A stretch of 64,000 nt of DNA from Combretum micranthum (GCA_024138025.1 JAMXBD010000209.1:248001-312000); one strand, 5' to 3'. Shown: positions 21,583-34,034, numbered from the stretch's first letter. The notes: a model not told the origin generated them from the letters alone. Made by a program: numbers and translations.

Positions 21583-21736
21583 TTGGCCTGACCTCGTCTC
21601 TTCAAGAGATAAGGTCAAGCACTAATGACCTCATCTCTTCAAGAGATGAGATCATGTTGCCTAAAATCGAGATTAATTTCATCCTGATGATAATTTTGTA
21701 ATTTTTTAAAAAATAATAATATTTTATTCCTTTTCC
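21583..21736 (-). repeat. MULE right terminal inverted repeat with hairpins
   Basis: The segment is the inverted counterpart of 12979-13157. It carries two palindromes of the same CTCGTCTCTTCAAGAGA type at 21590-21616 and 21627-21653, with one or two mismatches in the arms. The outer end is taken at the ATTTTATTCCTTTTCC block. Confidence 0.8.
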
Positions 21737-23492
21737 CTGGTATTTTCTTTTTTTTTTTATCCCTAATAGATCATCTCTAAACCATTACAATGTTTATATA
21801 TACATATATATATATTAACTTAAAATAATATTCTTTTAGTTTTTTTTCCCTACTTCTTCTTCCAAGCATCTTCTCTCCCTTAAAGAGATATTATTCATTT
21901 TTTTAGGTTGCAATGATTTTGATCTAGATTCAATGTCAAAAGGAGAAACTGTTATATAGCAAGATAATTATTATTTTTTTCATAACTATCTATTGTAATG
22001 AGAAAAAAAATATAAAATAAATATTATTTCTTATTATATTTAAAAGTCCAACAAAAGTATGAGTTGGCTCAATAGTTATATTGCTTGCCACCTTAGGTGC
22101 ACTTGGCTTTCTCAAACTCTTTTAATTAGTCTCACTACACTGCTAAGACATTTAGCAATTAGCCAACTTTATTACATCCCATCTGTACCACAATACCAAG
22201 TCTCTTGTGTTCCTTGACCGTAGCTTAGTAACTCTTCAATTGCTAAGTATGTAACCTTCATGGTTTCCACAAACTCTATAAATAGATAATTATTGTCTAA
22301 GATAATCTACAAAATCTTACCCGATTTTCTTCCAATGATAAGTTTAGTAACCTTTGCATGTTATTGTGTTATTGTATTTATTCTCTCATGCATCGTTCTA
22401 ACTTTATTATTGGAGTAGCGGCACCGGACACTTCCTTGATGATCATTGACCTATTGCTCATTAATATAAAGATCTAAATTCAAGATACTCTACCAAATAA
22501 GTTGAAGCATCAAGATATATTATACTTTTATGTTATGCAATATAATTGTTTTATATGGTAAATGTTAAATTTGGTACCTAAATTTTACATTAAAAATTAA
22601 TTTAATACCTAAAATTCGAAGTGAACGATCCAATACTCAATCAATCTTATTAAGACTATTTTTATTAACTTCTTAATATCATTTGATTTATTTACAAACA
22701 TAAAATAGACACCCTATCATTGAAATTTTATTAATGCCCCTATCATTGTATTGCATTAATAGGTTGTTTACTTCACATTAGAAAATAGAGCAAACGGTGA
22801 CAGTAAGCTAGTAGATATAGCAACAGTATTAAGTTGACCACTTTAAAGTTTAAATACTAAATTAAAGTTTTTGAACAAAATTCAAATACTAAGTTTGGCA
22901 TTTTTTTCCTATTTTATAAATAGTCATGTTTCAAATCATTTTATTATGACACATTAGGTATAAAGATTTTCAAGCCTAATAAATCCTCACTCTTTCATAA
23001 TTTTAATTTATATTAAACGATGCCCATAGTATGGATAAAAAAAATATAAGCATGGAGTGGGGATATAAAAATTCACCCGGAGGCCCTCACTATAATGGTA
23101 TATGTAATTTTATTCCTAATTTAATACTTCGATTATTAATAAATTGAAGTAAATGCTTACTAATAAAATTCTAGACAAAATTAGTGTGTTTTTGGTCCCT
23201 AAAAGACAAAATTAGTAAACACCTTAATTTATACAACTTGAATATGATAATCACCAAGTATATAATATTAAAAAAGTCGTAAAGATCACTCTCCAATTTT
23301 TATGATTTGAGGACATACAAATAATAAACAATTTAATTATAGTTTAAGAGTTAGAACTGTTTTCAATAAAAATTTCAAAATACAATATCTTGAAATTTGT
23401 CACGATTAAGGATTAATAATAACTAAATGAACTAATGAGGAAATTACTGATACTCTAATAGATTTAAAGGAACTATACAACAACTAGTAACT
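21737..23492. other. Intergenic AT-rich DNA containing one M1 MITE
   Basis: Apart from the MITE at 22560-22908 I see no gene or clear transposon end. Between 22050 and 22550 the composition is less AT-rich and contains no open frame of note. Confidence 0.5.
22560..22908. mobile_element. MITE family M1, copy II
   Basis: About 350 bp with inverted ends: AATTTGGTACCTAAATTTT at the left and, inverted, AACTTAGTATTTGAATTTT at the right. The stem extends roughly 60 bp on each side with mismatches. There is no coding capacity. Superfamily is uncertain because no clean target duplication was read. Confidence 0.65.
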
Positions 23493-26400
23493 TGTAAACC
23501 CCATAAAATTTTCACAATCAGAAATCGTAATTAAAAATAGTAATTTGCAAATATAGTATTCACATGTATCAATAAGTAATAAATTAGATTATAAAAATAA
23601 AGACTCTAATAATAGAATGAATTTTTGTCATATCTCATGACGATGGTTAGAATCAATATTTTAATATTATGATCATGAGATGAAAGACAATATTCGGAAT
23701 AGAATTGATAAGTTATAATTTAAACCTTTAAATTCTAAAACTTTAATCGCGTAAACTTAAACCCTTAATATTTGATTTTGTAAGCTTAATTTTTAGTAAC
23801 TTAATCATGTAAGATTAAAAACATGTATGATGATTTAAAACTATAAAAAAAGTATTATAAATAGCCTAAAAGTTTTGAATTTACTGCTTGTTCATAAATA
23901 TCAGTTTCTAAGTCTTAAATTTTTAAACTTTAACTAAATATCAAATTTCTACTAATTAAATTTCTAAGCTAGATGTCTAACTCAACTTATTAATTTATAT
24001 TCTCTAATTTATCTTGTCAAATTTAGTTTTTAAGGCTTTAGAATAAAAATCCCAACCCAAATAAAAAGTTAAGCCCAGATCCTCTAATCCTCTATAAATA
24101 TCTATCAAACCTTATCCTTTTTGTCTTCTTTTCATTTTTCCCATCTGCTCTCCCTTTTCTTCTACATTTCTCTTTCTTATTCTCTTCGTTTCTCTTCCCT
24201 TTTTTCTCTCAATAATCAACTCAAATCTCAAATTCAACAAGATTTCAAGTAAAAGTTAAAGATAGAAAACAAGATTGAAGTAGAGAATCAAGCTAGGAGA
24301 AGCTCCATCAACTAAGAAGTGGTGGTAGTAGTAGTGAAGGCTAATTAGCCTATACTTGCAAAACAAGTAAGTTAGTTGATTTCTTTAAATTAATTGTTGT
24401 CAATATATGAATATGATAAAGTATTTTTGAGAATAAGTAAGGTTTATGATAAAATTTGTAAACTAGTTTTATGTAGACATGTATGCTAAATTTTAGGTAC
24501 GTTTATACATGTGTAGATTAGAAGTAAATGAAATGATACGAAGGTATATAATGTAGAAATTATGATAACAAAGATAAATTAGTAATATACACATATATGT
24601 GTTAAAACCTAGATATGTATATAGTTGTGTAGAGTATGTGTTTGATGATATGTGTTGAGGCAATATTTTATAAAAAAAAATGTGTAAGACTGTTATTGCA
24701 CATGAATATGACTTGTATGATGATATTGAGGTGTTTTTGTTAAAGATGTAACCAAATAAGTAGATAGATAAGTTAAAGATAGGAAAATGGATTAAGGAAA
24801 ACATATAAGGTATTACCCTATCCATCACGAGTATGGTATGGCCCATGATAGAGTGGGATTAAAATTTATGGGCCATCATGAGCGTGATGAAGCCCACGAT
24901 AGCTAATTACGGGCATGATGATACTCATAATACAATCTAAGTTAAGTTTTAAAGGTAATTGCAGGCGTGATCATAGGTGTGAACTTCACCACGATTCCCA
25001 TCATGGCTTAGATCACAATCGTGATAAAGGGCATGACCTCCTCTAGTTCTTTATGCATTATGATACGCCCACGATCACAGGCGTAATGAGACCAATGATG
25101 AGCATCACGACCTCTATCACGAGCATGATCTACCCTCTGATACTTTTCATAAAAAAAATAAATAAATAAAACGATATATACATGTTAATACTTGTATAAT
25201 TAAGAATAAGTTAAATGGATTAATAGATCTAATAACTGATTAAATTTAACATGGGATCTAAATATAAAATGGACTTAGCTGATGAGTCTATGTTCAACTC
25301 GACTTAATGGACTTTATTGAACTAAAATGAGGTAGAATGATAAATCCTATTCAACTTTGGCTAATTTAAGTTGGTATAAACATAATAATTTGCAATTTGC
25401 TTAGAGATAGTGTAATTGTAATACGAAAAGTTAGGCCATGAATAATAAAGAGAGTATATCATTTTCAAATGTGTAGTTACTAGAAAAATGCATATTTCAT
25501 AAAAAATCATAATTTATTTAAATACTTACTTGAATAATAAGAAATGATGATGATTTTATAAAAGATGACTATTAAGTTAAGAAAAAGGGATGAATTGACA
25601 GACAATGAAAAACTGTCTATATCTTATCATGGACTTTCGGCCTTAGCATATAATGTAAGAAATCCATGTTTGAACTGGATAAAAGACACATACTTAAATT
25701 AATAGAGAGTTAAGTAGATTATTATATAATTAAACTCGAGAAGATAACTATGGATAGATATATATGTTCTATTCTATTAGAATTTATAAATGCAACTTAG
25801 TAAAATCCAAGTGTCAATTTATCAATGGTGTTTAGCTTTGAATCTAATAGTTAAAGTCATAAAAACATAAATACATATATACATATATGAATTTTGACTT
25901 TTATAAAAGAATTAAGATTTTGAAAATACAACCTAATATAATCTAAATATTAGATGAAGTAAATAATACTTTAACTTTAAATCTAGTAGTTAAACTTATG
26001 ATAATACGACTGTAAATACATATATAGGTTTCAGTTTACTTAAAGGAATTAGAGTTTTGAAGTTCAATATGATATAATCCCAATATTAAATCCAACCTTG
26101 AATTTGATAAATAAAAATCAAGAATAAGTCTATATATATGTTTCGGCATATATATAGAAAGAATAGAATTCCAAGAGCAAAACTTAAGTAAATTAAATAC
26201 TTAATAGCTAATATAATGATATAGGTTGTAGTTAAGAGATTAAACCTAAGAAACACTTTTGGAACTATAGACACGAATTTTGGCATGTACAAGATAATAA
26301 AAATAAGAAGTACATATTAGTATAAAACATGAGAAATTATGAGTAATATAATCGCATTAACTAAAGATATATATTTAAAATATGATCAAAAGATGCATAA

Positions 26401-27804
26401 TGAAAATAAATATAAGTCTGTGTTTCAACCAAGTGTAAGATAATGAATTAAAAATGAGTTGAATGTTAAAATTTAACAAAGTATACATTAAGAAAGGTAA
26501 TGAGTGATTATTATTTTATTTCATAGGAGGAACAGATTAATCTTTGGATTTCCCTAAAGATTATTGATATAGCTAGGATGGCAGGTGAGTAACTCTGACG
26601 TTACCACATTGTTTGTATTTGTGATGTAGTTGCATATATGTGAGTATAAACATAACTGGCTACGCGTGGGGATTAGGTATTTATTTGCTGTTTGGTGATG
26701 GCTTTGGTTGTTAACTTACTAAAATAAAGGTGATCATATATTGCTTATAGTAATTAAGTTATTATTGCCAATGAGTGTTTGTTAATTAAATGGTTGCTTT
26801 AATATATGAACTTAATATTGTTTGGTTATTTAGTTAAACAATCATGCATTGCACGATTGCATATAATGCATTTTTTTGTAACCACACTACTTATTAACAT
26901 TTCAATTCTCTGGTTGCGCTTGGTTTTTCTAAATTAAAATTTCGTAATTCTATGCAAGGTTCCACTGTTTTATCAATTGCACGAGAACTAAAAAGGCATC
27001 AAAGGACGTCGCCTGTGGTTTTGATATGAAATAGTTAATACTTAGTAGAGTTTCTAAGTTCTAAGATGAAATTGAAATTATGTTACTTTTATGTATATAA
27101 ATAATAAATAAGTTTATAAAGAACTTCCCCTTCATTAGTTCTTAATCTCTCCTATGTGTGAATTACTAGTTCTGGTTCCTTCAACCCCCAAGAGAGGGCG
27201 TAAATTTCTAATGGTTTGGATTCCAGTTATCCAAACTATGCATGTCTCATATGGTTGATTATTGCATTTCATATGTTTGCTAACTATACTTGCTTGGTAA
27301 TTGTTCTATGTGTGGTCTAGTCTAGTTATTCATTGAATTGTGATTTAGCTCACACCCCTATAGTTTTTATGCAAGAATAACTCAAGCTGGGAGTAGGCTG
27401 GGATTACATGAAGAGTGCTTCTTCATTGGACTACTTGAAGACAAAAAGATGAACTTGAAATAAGAATTAGATAGATTGCATAATTAATTGGAACTTTGTA
27501 TTATGTAAAATAAACTTAGAAATTAGATTGATTGTATAATTGAATGAGATTTTGTTTTATGTAGGTTAACTATCCTATTTTGCCATTTCATAAAAGATAC
27601 ATATCCTCTGCGGTTCTGGTGAACTGTAAGAAATTAGATTTCCTTAGTTATCAATATGTATTTATACAATTGAAACTTGTAAAGCGAGCAATTAAGTAGA
27701 GCTTTGCAAACTCTGACTTGTAAGGCGATTCTCATAGTATGGATGCACATATGATATGATAACTTCAGGATAATCTTACTAGGTCTCCTTTTTTAGGAGT
27801 GACA
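23493..27804 (+). mobile_element. Solo LTR, family L2, copy A
   Basis: The unit opens TGTAAACCCC and closes GGAGTGACA. It aligns with copy B over the 3' third, for example the phrases GGCAGGTGAGT (26580), a GAGGGCGTAAAT block near 27194 and TTTAGCTCACACCCC near 27344. A TATA-like CTATAAATATC lies at about 24091, followed by a pyrimidine-rich leader and a consensus-like splice donor AAGTAAGT near 24366. Flanks TAACT and AAATC do not match, so either the 3' limit is wrong or the duplication has decayed. No retrotransposon protein domain is present. The 3' limit is the least certain point. Confidence 0.65.
24828..25135. repeat. Cluster of short degenerate palindromes in LTR copy A
   Basis: Within about 300 bp the motif ATCATG or ATCACG with GGGC/GCCC neighbours recurs more than ten times in both orientations, for example CACGAGCATGAT and GGGCATGATGAT. 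The cluster is richer in G and C than its surroundings. No open frame or known element explains it. Confidence 0.6.
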
Positions 27805-28539
27805 AAATCAATGTGGGAATATACTATTTCATAATTTATTACTAGTAGTACTATCATTGAGACATACCTTACCTATGTCTTATGTCCAAGCAAATAGGTC
27901 ATGATACTTCTAGCATATGATTGGTAAACCCATGTATCCTATCCATCTTATAGCTATTGATGCAAAACGATTATTATATTTTTTTTATTTATTCTTTATT
28001 AGTAAAGCTATGCAAAGTAAGATAAAACAAAATTTTTGTTATTTTTTATTTTTACATCCATATAAAACAATAACATCTATTTATTTAGTTAAGAAGGGAA
28101 AATCCCACTACACATGTAGATTTTCATACTATGATGCTTCATGCCGAGTTAGTGTTTGCATTGGCACAACTAAGTTCAATGGTATAATGATGATGATGAT
28201 GATAAAGAAGGATGGTTACTCCTTTTCTGAAGGATATTAATTAACCAAATTTACCTAAAACAATGAAATGCGAATCTTCTATAACTTTTTTTTTCTGGGT
28301 AAACTACCAAAGATCATGGCATTGTATCAAAACTTGCTACCTAGAACAACAGCTTACATCAGTCTGCAAAGCACCTTTAGTGAGTTGGGCATCAGAAGCA
28401 ATGTCCCAAAAAGAAGCCGAACAAAAGAACTAAAAACATTAACAGACAAAAGTCCAAAAACAAAAAGCCTGATATCCTCATGTAAGAAGGAATGAGGAAT
28501 AACAACGTTTGACTTAGATTATTTTATAAACATTTTGCC
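27805..28539. other. Intergenic, possibly LINE 3' flank
   Basis: The stretch next to the RNase H relic (28270-28539) reads on the minus strand like a LINE 3' untranslated tail, but I cannot set an end. The rest is AT-rich and shows no gene. Confidence 0.35.
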
Positions 28540-29130
28540 CTAGGGCAACTTCCATATCACAACAGCAAGAGAGTATGCCACTCTATTCATTTCCCTGCAC
28601 CGCCCCGCCAACTTCATTATCGGGTTCTACTCCTATAAGTCCCTGGAACGAACAAGAAAAGAGGGAAGGTAATTCAACTGTACATCATCCCTAGTAATCC
28701 CGCTAATAACTTCTTGGGAATCATTAAAAATGACACATCAGAGTAATTGTTTGTCAACAGCTAAGCATTATGCCCAAAAAATACTGTATACTCCATAGCT
28801 TTGCTTCTAACGGTGAATGTGCATGAGGTTTTCCCAAGAAGCCTCCTTTGCAGTGTCTAGTGTGATCAATCGAAGCAAAACCCCCTTAGGCAGCGGTCTC
28901 CTTGAATGCACCATCACAGAATATAGTATAATCACATTTGTTAACTTTTGGAACAATAGACGCCCTAGAAGTGTCTAAGTCGTGTGATTTTGGCTGAGAA
29001 AGCGCCCATAATTCACTAGCAGTTGCTCGTGCTATGTTCATCCACTGCATTGACGATGGGCAGTTGTCAAAACAGCAGCAATTTCGTTCTTTCCAACTAT
29101 GCCAAATGAAAAGCGAAAACGTACACTTCT
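28540..29130 (-). pseudogene. Non-LTR retrotransposon RNase H relic
   Basis: The minus strand, allowing stops and at least one frame change, reads through a plant LINE-type RNase H-like region. WHSWKERN (near 29095) is the linker motif that precedes the domain. FCDGAFK and GGFASIDHTRHCKGG follow, then SPLEAKLWSIQYFL, IFNDSQEVISGI with the expected acidic residue, and a C-terminal CREMNRVAYSLA. These phrases appear in the canonical order. The frame is interrupted by several stops, so it is dead. The reverse transcriptase part was not found upstream, which suggests a 5'-truncated insertion as is usual for LINEs, or a decayed relic. Confidence 0.7.
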
Positions 29131-30904
29131 AGGGGCAAGGAGTAATCTTCTATAATTCGATTTATGATTTACTTGGCTAAGAATCCAAATGAATCAAATA
29201 AAGCCTTGAATAATCCAAATTAAACCAGTTATTAGTTTTTTTTAAATAAAAAACAACAACAAATTATTTGTTCTTTCTTGTTATTTTATATTGCCTGAAG
29301 CGTTTGACTTTTTTGTGATGGAGTAGAGTGTATAGATTAAAATTAAAAATTTAAAGTTGAATTAGAAGATTAAAAGTCGTATGAGATATGAAACATTTTA
29401 TTTTATTTATAGAATTAAAACCATGTCTTGGAATGTTAAATGCCAACTAAAGCCTCATCATTTCAAGTTTTATAATGGACTATTGATCTGTATTATTAAC
29501 CATTGTGGATTGGCAGTTGCATTAAGCAATAAGTAGCAACAAGCCAATTCATTAGAACTTATCTGTTTCTAATTAATCATCCTCTTTGATTGATTATTAT
29601 ATGTTTAGAATCGCTAGCTAAGTTTGGAATTAATTTCTAAGATTCACGAGTTCAAAAACCATAGGTAAGTCCATTAAGTTTGACATAATTTATAAAGTCC
29701 AAAACAAAACTCCAAATATCAAAAGCCCATAAACAATAATTTAAATAGTTTTAAAGTGAAGCATCAATGGAATCATCTGGAAGTAATTAGAATGCTTAGA
29801 GTCAATTAGTCATCCACGCATCACCCACGTAATAGTCATTGCCTAAAGAGTCATGCGCATTAGAGACATCATCAATGTAAGAGTCATCGCTTAAAAGTGA
29901 TAGAAACGAGTGAGTCATAATGAACTCAATATGAACAACCACAAACATACACAATGTTGTACTTGTACACATACTTGATTATAATGTAGCAACAAAAATT
30001 TAATTGTTTGTGATTTTAAATACAAACAAGCAACCTAATGGCTCGAAATATTGAATTAATCTTGACTTTGTCATGAATTGAACTGGGAATAAAGAGGTGC
30101 AAATTCCATAAGTATGGAGATTTTGGGGGTGGCAGGATGATTGAATCTTTACATCCAAAAACAAAAACAAAAGTAGTCTCATACGAGACCCTTGGTTTAA
30201 ATCTACCATTAATGGGTTTGACAGATTGCAACGTTATTCAAAGTTCTCACACAATTCAACAATGGTCATTATAATATAACATTTGCTTTACTAACCATAT
30301 CAACCATAGTTCTATCAACTACCCTTTTAAGGTATACCATGGTCTAAATAATTAACTATCATGTCATCTGAAAACATAGACATGAGTTCGAAGGTACAAT
30401 GATGTACAAGCAATACTCAAATTGTTATTATTATCAAAGCTTGTGTATTGCTCATATCTAAGAAGTACAACCGATGTGCAAAGTCACTACAAACCTATAT
30501 GCTCCATGAACACAAATCGATAAACAAAACGTTTACTTGCAAAAATGTAGCATTTAATATGCAAAAGGTATAAACCTTTGTCAATCCCTAATTTAATAAT
30601 TAGTTAGCTTATTATTGCTTAGTTCACATAATTTTATTCATAAGTAAGTTCTTATGCCCATTATACTCAATAGCTCAATCAGCCCTAGTATTTACTTAAG
30701 CCCATATAACATAAAGTCAATTTTATTTAGCCAAGTCAAGTATTATTTAAACAAAGTCATTGTATAATGCAACATACTTTTTCTCAATCATTCTATTTAT
30801 TGAATATTTTCCCTTAATTACCCATCTTTAGAGGGTGTTTTAATTTTGACCACATTCAGTTAATTATGATAATAACAATATAATGGAGTTTTTACTCTTT
30901 CAAT
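29131..30904. other. Intergenic AT-rich DNA, no gene seen
   Basis: No domain, tRNA or transposon end was recognised. Short open frames near 30000-30230 on the minus strand have no recognisable motif. Confidence 0.5.
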
Positions 30905-30958
30905 ATTGGGGTAGATGTCAAATTTAATAGCTAAACTTTGCATAAAAAACTTGAAGTT
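30905..30958. mobile_element. MITE family M1, copy IV, left end only
   Basis: This short piece (GTCAAATTTAATAGCTAAAC and onward) matches the left end of the M1 MITEs and stops exactly where the SINE cluster begins. The right end was not found beyond the cluster, so the copy is truncated. Confidence 0.5.
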
Positions 30959-31194
30959 GTCACACCTTACCCCCTCAGGCGACGATAATGTGATGGCCAG
31001 TACCCCCACAGGGCGTACCACAGGCCCTCCTCCCGGACGGAACGGTCGAGCACTCAAAGGTGTTGTATGGCCTCACTATTACATCATAGTTTGGTCAAGG
31101 GCGTAAGCCTGTCTACAGCCATTGCAACTCAAACCCCTAACCAAGGCCTTTTGTTTGCCTCACAGGCAACGCCTCTCACCAATTGAGCTGCTGC
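30959..31194 (-). mobile_element. tRNA-derived SINE, cluster member 1
   Basis: On the minus strand the element begins near 31194 with a tRNA-like head: box A AGCTCAATTGGTGAGAGGC and box B GGGGTTTGAGTTGC about 50 bases later. A body rich in G and C follows and ends in GTGTGACA at 30959. The body is shared with member 3 (31422-31608), about 450 bases away. The head is shared with the oppositely oriented member 2. Confidence 0.7.
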
Positions 31195-31405
31195 AACTCA
31201 ATTGGTGAGAGGCGTTGCCTTTGGAGCAAACAAAAGCCTCAGGTGATGAGTTCGATCCCTCAAGGTTATAGCTGGAGTTAACAATACCTTCTTATGCTGA
31301 TAAGGGAATTCACTACGGTGATCCCCCGAAGTCAATGCCTGTATGGTTGTGGTCTTGGCATCACGTCAGCTACATAAGCTGCGGTAAACTGTGAAGCGTG
31401 ACATA
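31190..31405 (+). mobile_element. tRNA-derived SINE, cluster member 2
   Basis: On the plus strand box A (ACTCAATTGGTGAGAGGC, from 31196) and box B (GAGTTCGATCCCTC, about 31249-31262) mark the tRNA-like head. The tail ends GCGTGACA near 31404. The head is close to that of member 1 but the body is different, so the two belong to different subfamilies. The two heads abut and form a long inverted repeat (about 31150-31240). Confidence 0.7.
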
Positions 31406-31421
31406 AAAGGAGCCTTTTTAT

Positions 31422-31608
31422 ATCACACCCCGCCCCCTCAGGCGACGGCGTTGTGATGGCCAGTACCCCCGTAGGGAGTACCACAAGCCCCCCTCCCGAA
31501 TTGAACGGTCAGGCACTCAAAGGCATTGTATGGCCTCAATATTACATCATAGTTTGGTCAAGGGCATAAGCGTGTCTGTAGCCATTGCGACTCGAACCCC
31601 CGACCAAG
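31422..31608 (-). mobile_element. tRNA-derived SINE, cluster member 3, 5'-truncated
   Basis: This is a second copy of the body of member 1, with shared blocks such as GTGATGGCCAGTACCCCC. On the minus strand the box B GGGGGTTCGAGTCGC is present but box A is missing because the copy stops at 31608. LINE-style 5' truncation or later loss would both explain this. Confidence 0.65.
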
Positions 31609-31611
31609 CTT

Positions 31612-32815
31612 ATCTGATTTGAAGAGTTTGGTTTGAGATTACTAATATCTTGATGATGTTTAATCGTAAAATAATTTTGTTTGCTATCATCATTTTAGAG
31701 CTGTAAGTTGATGAATGAAAGTGTAAACAACAAGGATGCAAGTTAACATCCAAAATGTTAAGGGAATGATAATGCTTGTGGAATAATAGTTAAATGAGTT
31801 ACAAGTTTATATAAACTATTCTAACACATTTGAATGAGCAAACATGGGTATTAATTGTCCGTATAGAAGTGATGTGAAGGGAGGTAGGTAGGTGTGGATA
31901 GGGAACTTGACAAGTTATATGAATGAAAAGGATAACGAATTTGAAATTTGATAAATAAGAAACAAACTTATTTGAATAAAAACATCACTTTAATCAAATT
32001 GAGCATTCCACAATCATAAGGTGGTGGCTCACTAGAGGAGCTTTTAGATTGGGCACATCAAATAAAGAAGGGTTTTAAGTGTATTATTATGACAAATGTA
32101 TTGAAGTTTATTTGTGCCAATATGGTTTATCAAATATATAAGCTCGTGGTATGGAAACTTGAGAACCAGAGGCGTAAAGACAAGGAGAAAGGGGCTAATA
32201 CTTGGCCATTGAGAAGCTAATGTAAAAGGTAACTTATGTAGGAGTATAATAAGTAAGAGATGTTGATGAAATTTCAAATTTTGAGGCAAAGGGGCTATGT
32301 GAGGAGGGTTACATGAAGGAGTTAGAGATGCTTCAAATGTTTAATGTAATGAATATACCATCGTAGCAAACATTAGCGCAATTTGTTATGGAGCTGAAGT
32401 TTGAGATATTTAGCATGGTTGGGTAACAGTAATATATTGCCATGGAAGATATAACCAAATAGGTGGTGAAGCTGGAGAGGCTGCATTACTTATTGACCAT
32501 CAATCATTCAATTAAAAGTAAAAAACTAATAGTTCTTAGCACACAATGATTTAGGGAAGAGCGCAATAATGATAGGATGTAGTGAAACAACATTTAAATA
32601 AGTGGTGTGAAAGGAGATATCGTTACTACTTATGGCCCCAAAATAAATCATAATAAATTAATTAGGACAATTTAACTAGGAAGAAAGAGTCATTGTCAAT
32701 GGATAAAGAAAGGACGTAGAGGGAGGCAACAAGTAAAGGTGAGTCGTAAACATTTATAATTATTTACAACGTGCAAAATAACAAGTTGAAGCATAATTAC
32801 AACAAATTGACACAA
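31612..32815 (+). repeat. Repeat family R2, copy 1 (continuous)
   Basis: This stretch is matched in the same order by two separated pieces at 35340-35677 and 41331-41712. Shared blocks include TTGAGAAGCTAATGTAAAAG, CAAATGTTTAATGTAATGAA and ATAATAGGATGTAGTGAAAC. A weak LINE-like protein relic lies inside (32020-32182). The element type is otherwise unknown; no ends with terminal repeats were recognised. Confidence 0.7.
32020..32182 (+). pseudogene. Possible LINE reverse-transcriptase C-terminal (zf-RVT-like) relic
   Basis: The frame from 32020 reads GGGSLEELLDWAHQIKKGFK and, further on, ANMVYQIYKLVVWKLENQRR. This resembles the segment between the zinc-binding and RNase H-linker parts of plant LINE polyproteins, where a leucine/tryptophan helix precedes a VYxIWxERN-like motif. 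The match is weak and stops follow. It may be coincidental. Confidence 0.3.
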
Positions 32816-34034
32816 TTGTTAGTGATCTTGGATTCAATAGGAGCCTATGAAGGGATCAATAAAAAGTATAACTTATTTCAAATGTCTAATATCAGTACAA
32901 CCAATAGACGTCATTAATAGCCAAATGCCATTAATACTTAAGAGTTTCTCTTTGTTTAACACCTTGGAAGAGATCAAGAAGACAATGTTATGCTATAGGA
33001 ACTTTACCCTTATAGATCAAACAGCCACTTAAATAAATAATAAGTTCAATCACTTAAGAACTACAAGACTAAAACCCTAAGTTTCCTTATTTGTTACTTT
33101 TTCTTTTAAGACTCTAGAAGTGTTAGTTCCCTATCCTAATCATTCTCTCAAATTCATCTATCCACATATTATCTCCATGTTACTTCTATAAGGTTACGTG
33201 CAACAAGAGATGCATGTTACATGCACATGACTACAATAGTTCGATCCCTGTAATACATATCCACTATGTGAAATAGCTTAAAAACTATGACCTAAAACCT
33301 ATTTTTAAACATAGCTATTATGGTTCCACCTTTTGAAATAACCCATTGGGTCGTGAATTTACTTTGATTGAGTAACATTTAGATCATTTAGTTAAATTTA
33401 TATAACAAAAAAACATCATAAAAGTTTTTGTGTGATTACTCTCTGTTTTAAGTAAAGTAAATTATATTATTTAAGGTGCAAGGGTTTTCATGGTGTAATG
33501 CTTGAATTTACTAAATAAATCTTTCCTTTGAAAAGATAACCTGTTAATAGAAGTTTTGTGTCTATTGATCTTATCCCTCGGGTTTGGGCATAGGAATTGG
33601 TTTATTTAGTCTTAATAGTTGTATCTTAGACATTAACTAGTGAAATTCGAGTGTATTTGAAAATTCATTCATCATATTTCATGATATTAGGGAGTTTAAG
33701 CCTTGTATATTTGAGTTAAAAATTTTTTGGAACCAAAGACATATCATTAGGGTCACTTCGCTCGAACATGTCCATTGTGACATTCAAATGAAATCTAACA
33801 AAAAGGTTATGGATTATTATAAGGTCGATTTGTTCAAATACACTTTAGGTATGACAAAGTGTCCCTTTGACCTTGAGGTTGATAACTACTTGACTTCATT
33901 TGAACATGCCTTCAAAGCATTAGAATGAAGTCCATTTGAATTAGAAAGTTAGCTACTATCTTACTTCATTTGAATAGCTTTTGGTCTTATTTTGATAATC
34001 CAATAAAGCGGTCAAACAGAGCCATTGTATTATG
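32816..34034. other. Intergenic AT-rich DNA, no gene seen
   Basis: I see only short open frames with no recognisable domain, and no transposon ends. Confidence 0.5.

Larger units (their letters stand above)
12979..21736 (+). mobile_element. Mutator-like element (MULE) with MURA remnant and plant mobile domain gene
   Basis: Inverted terminal repeats of roughly 150-180 bp bound the element: 12979-13157 on the left and 21583-21736 on the right. Outer ends read GGAAAAAGGGATAAAA and, on the opposite strand, GGAAAAGGAATAAAA. Inside are a MURA-like pseudogene (14032-15488) and a PMD pseudogene (15515-17005), and a solo LTR of 3440 bp inserted later at 18073-21512. Without that LTR the element is about 5.3 kb. 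No clean 9-bp target duplication could be read, so the outer limits may be off by some bases. The element cannot move by itself because the catalytic domain is missing. Confidence 0.75.
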
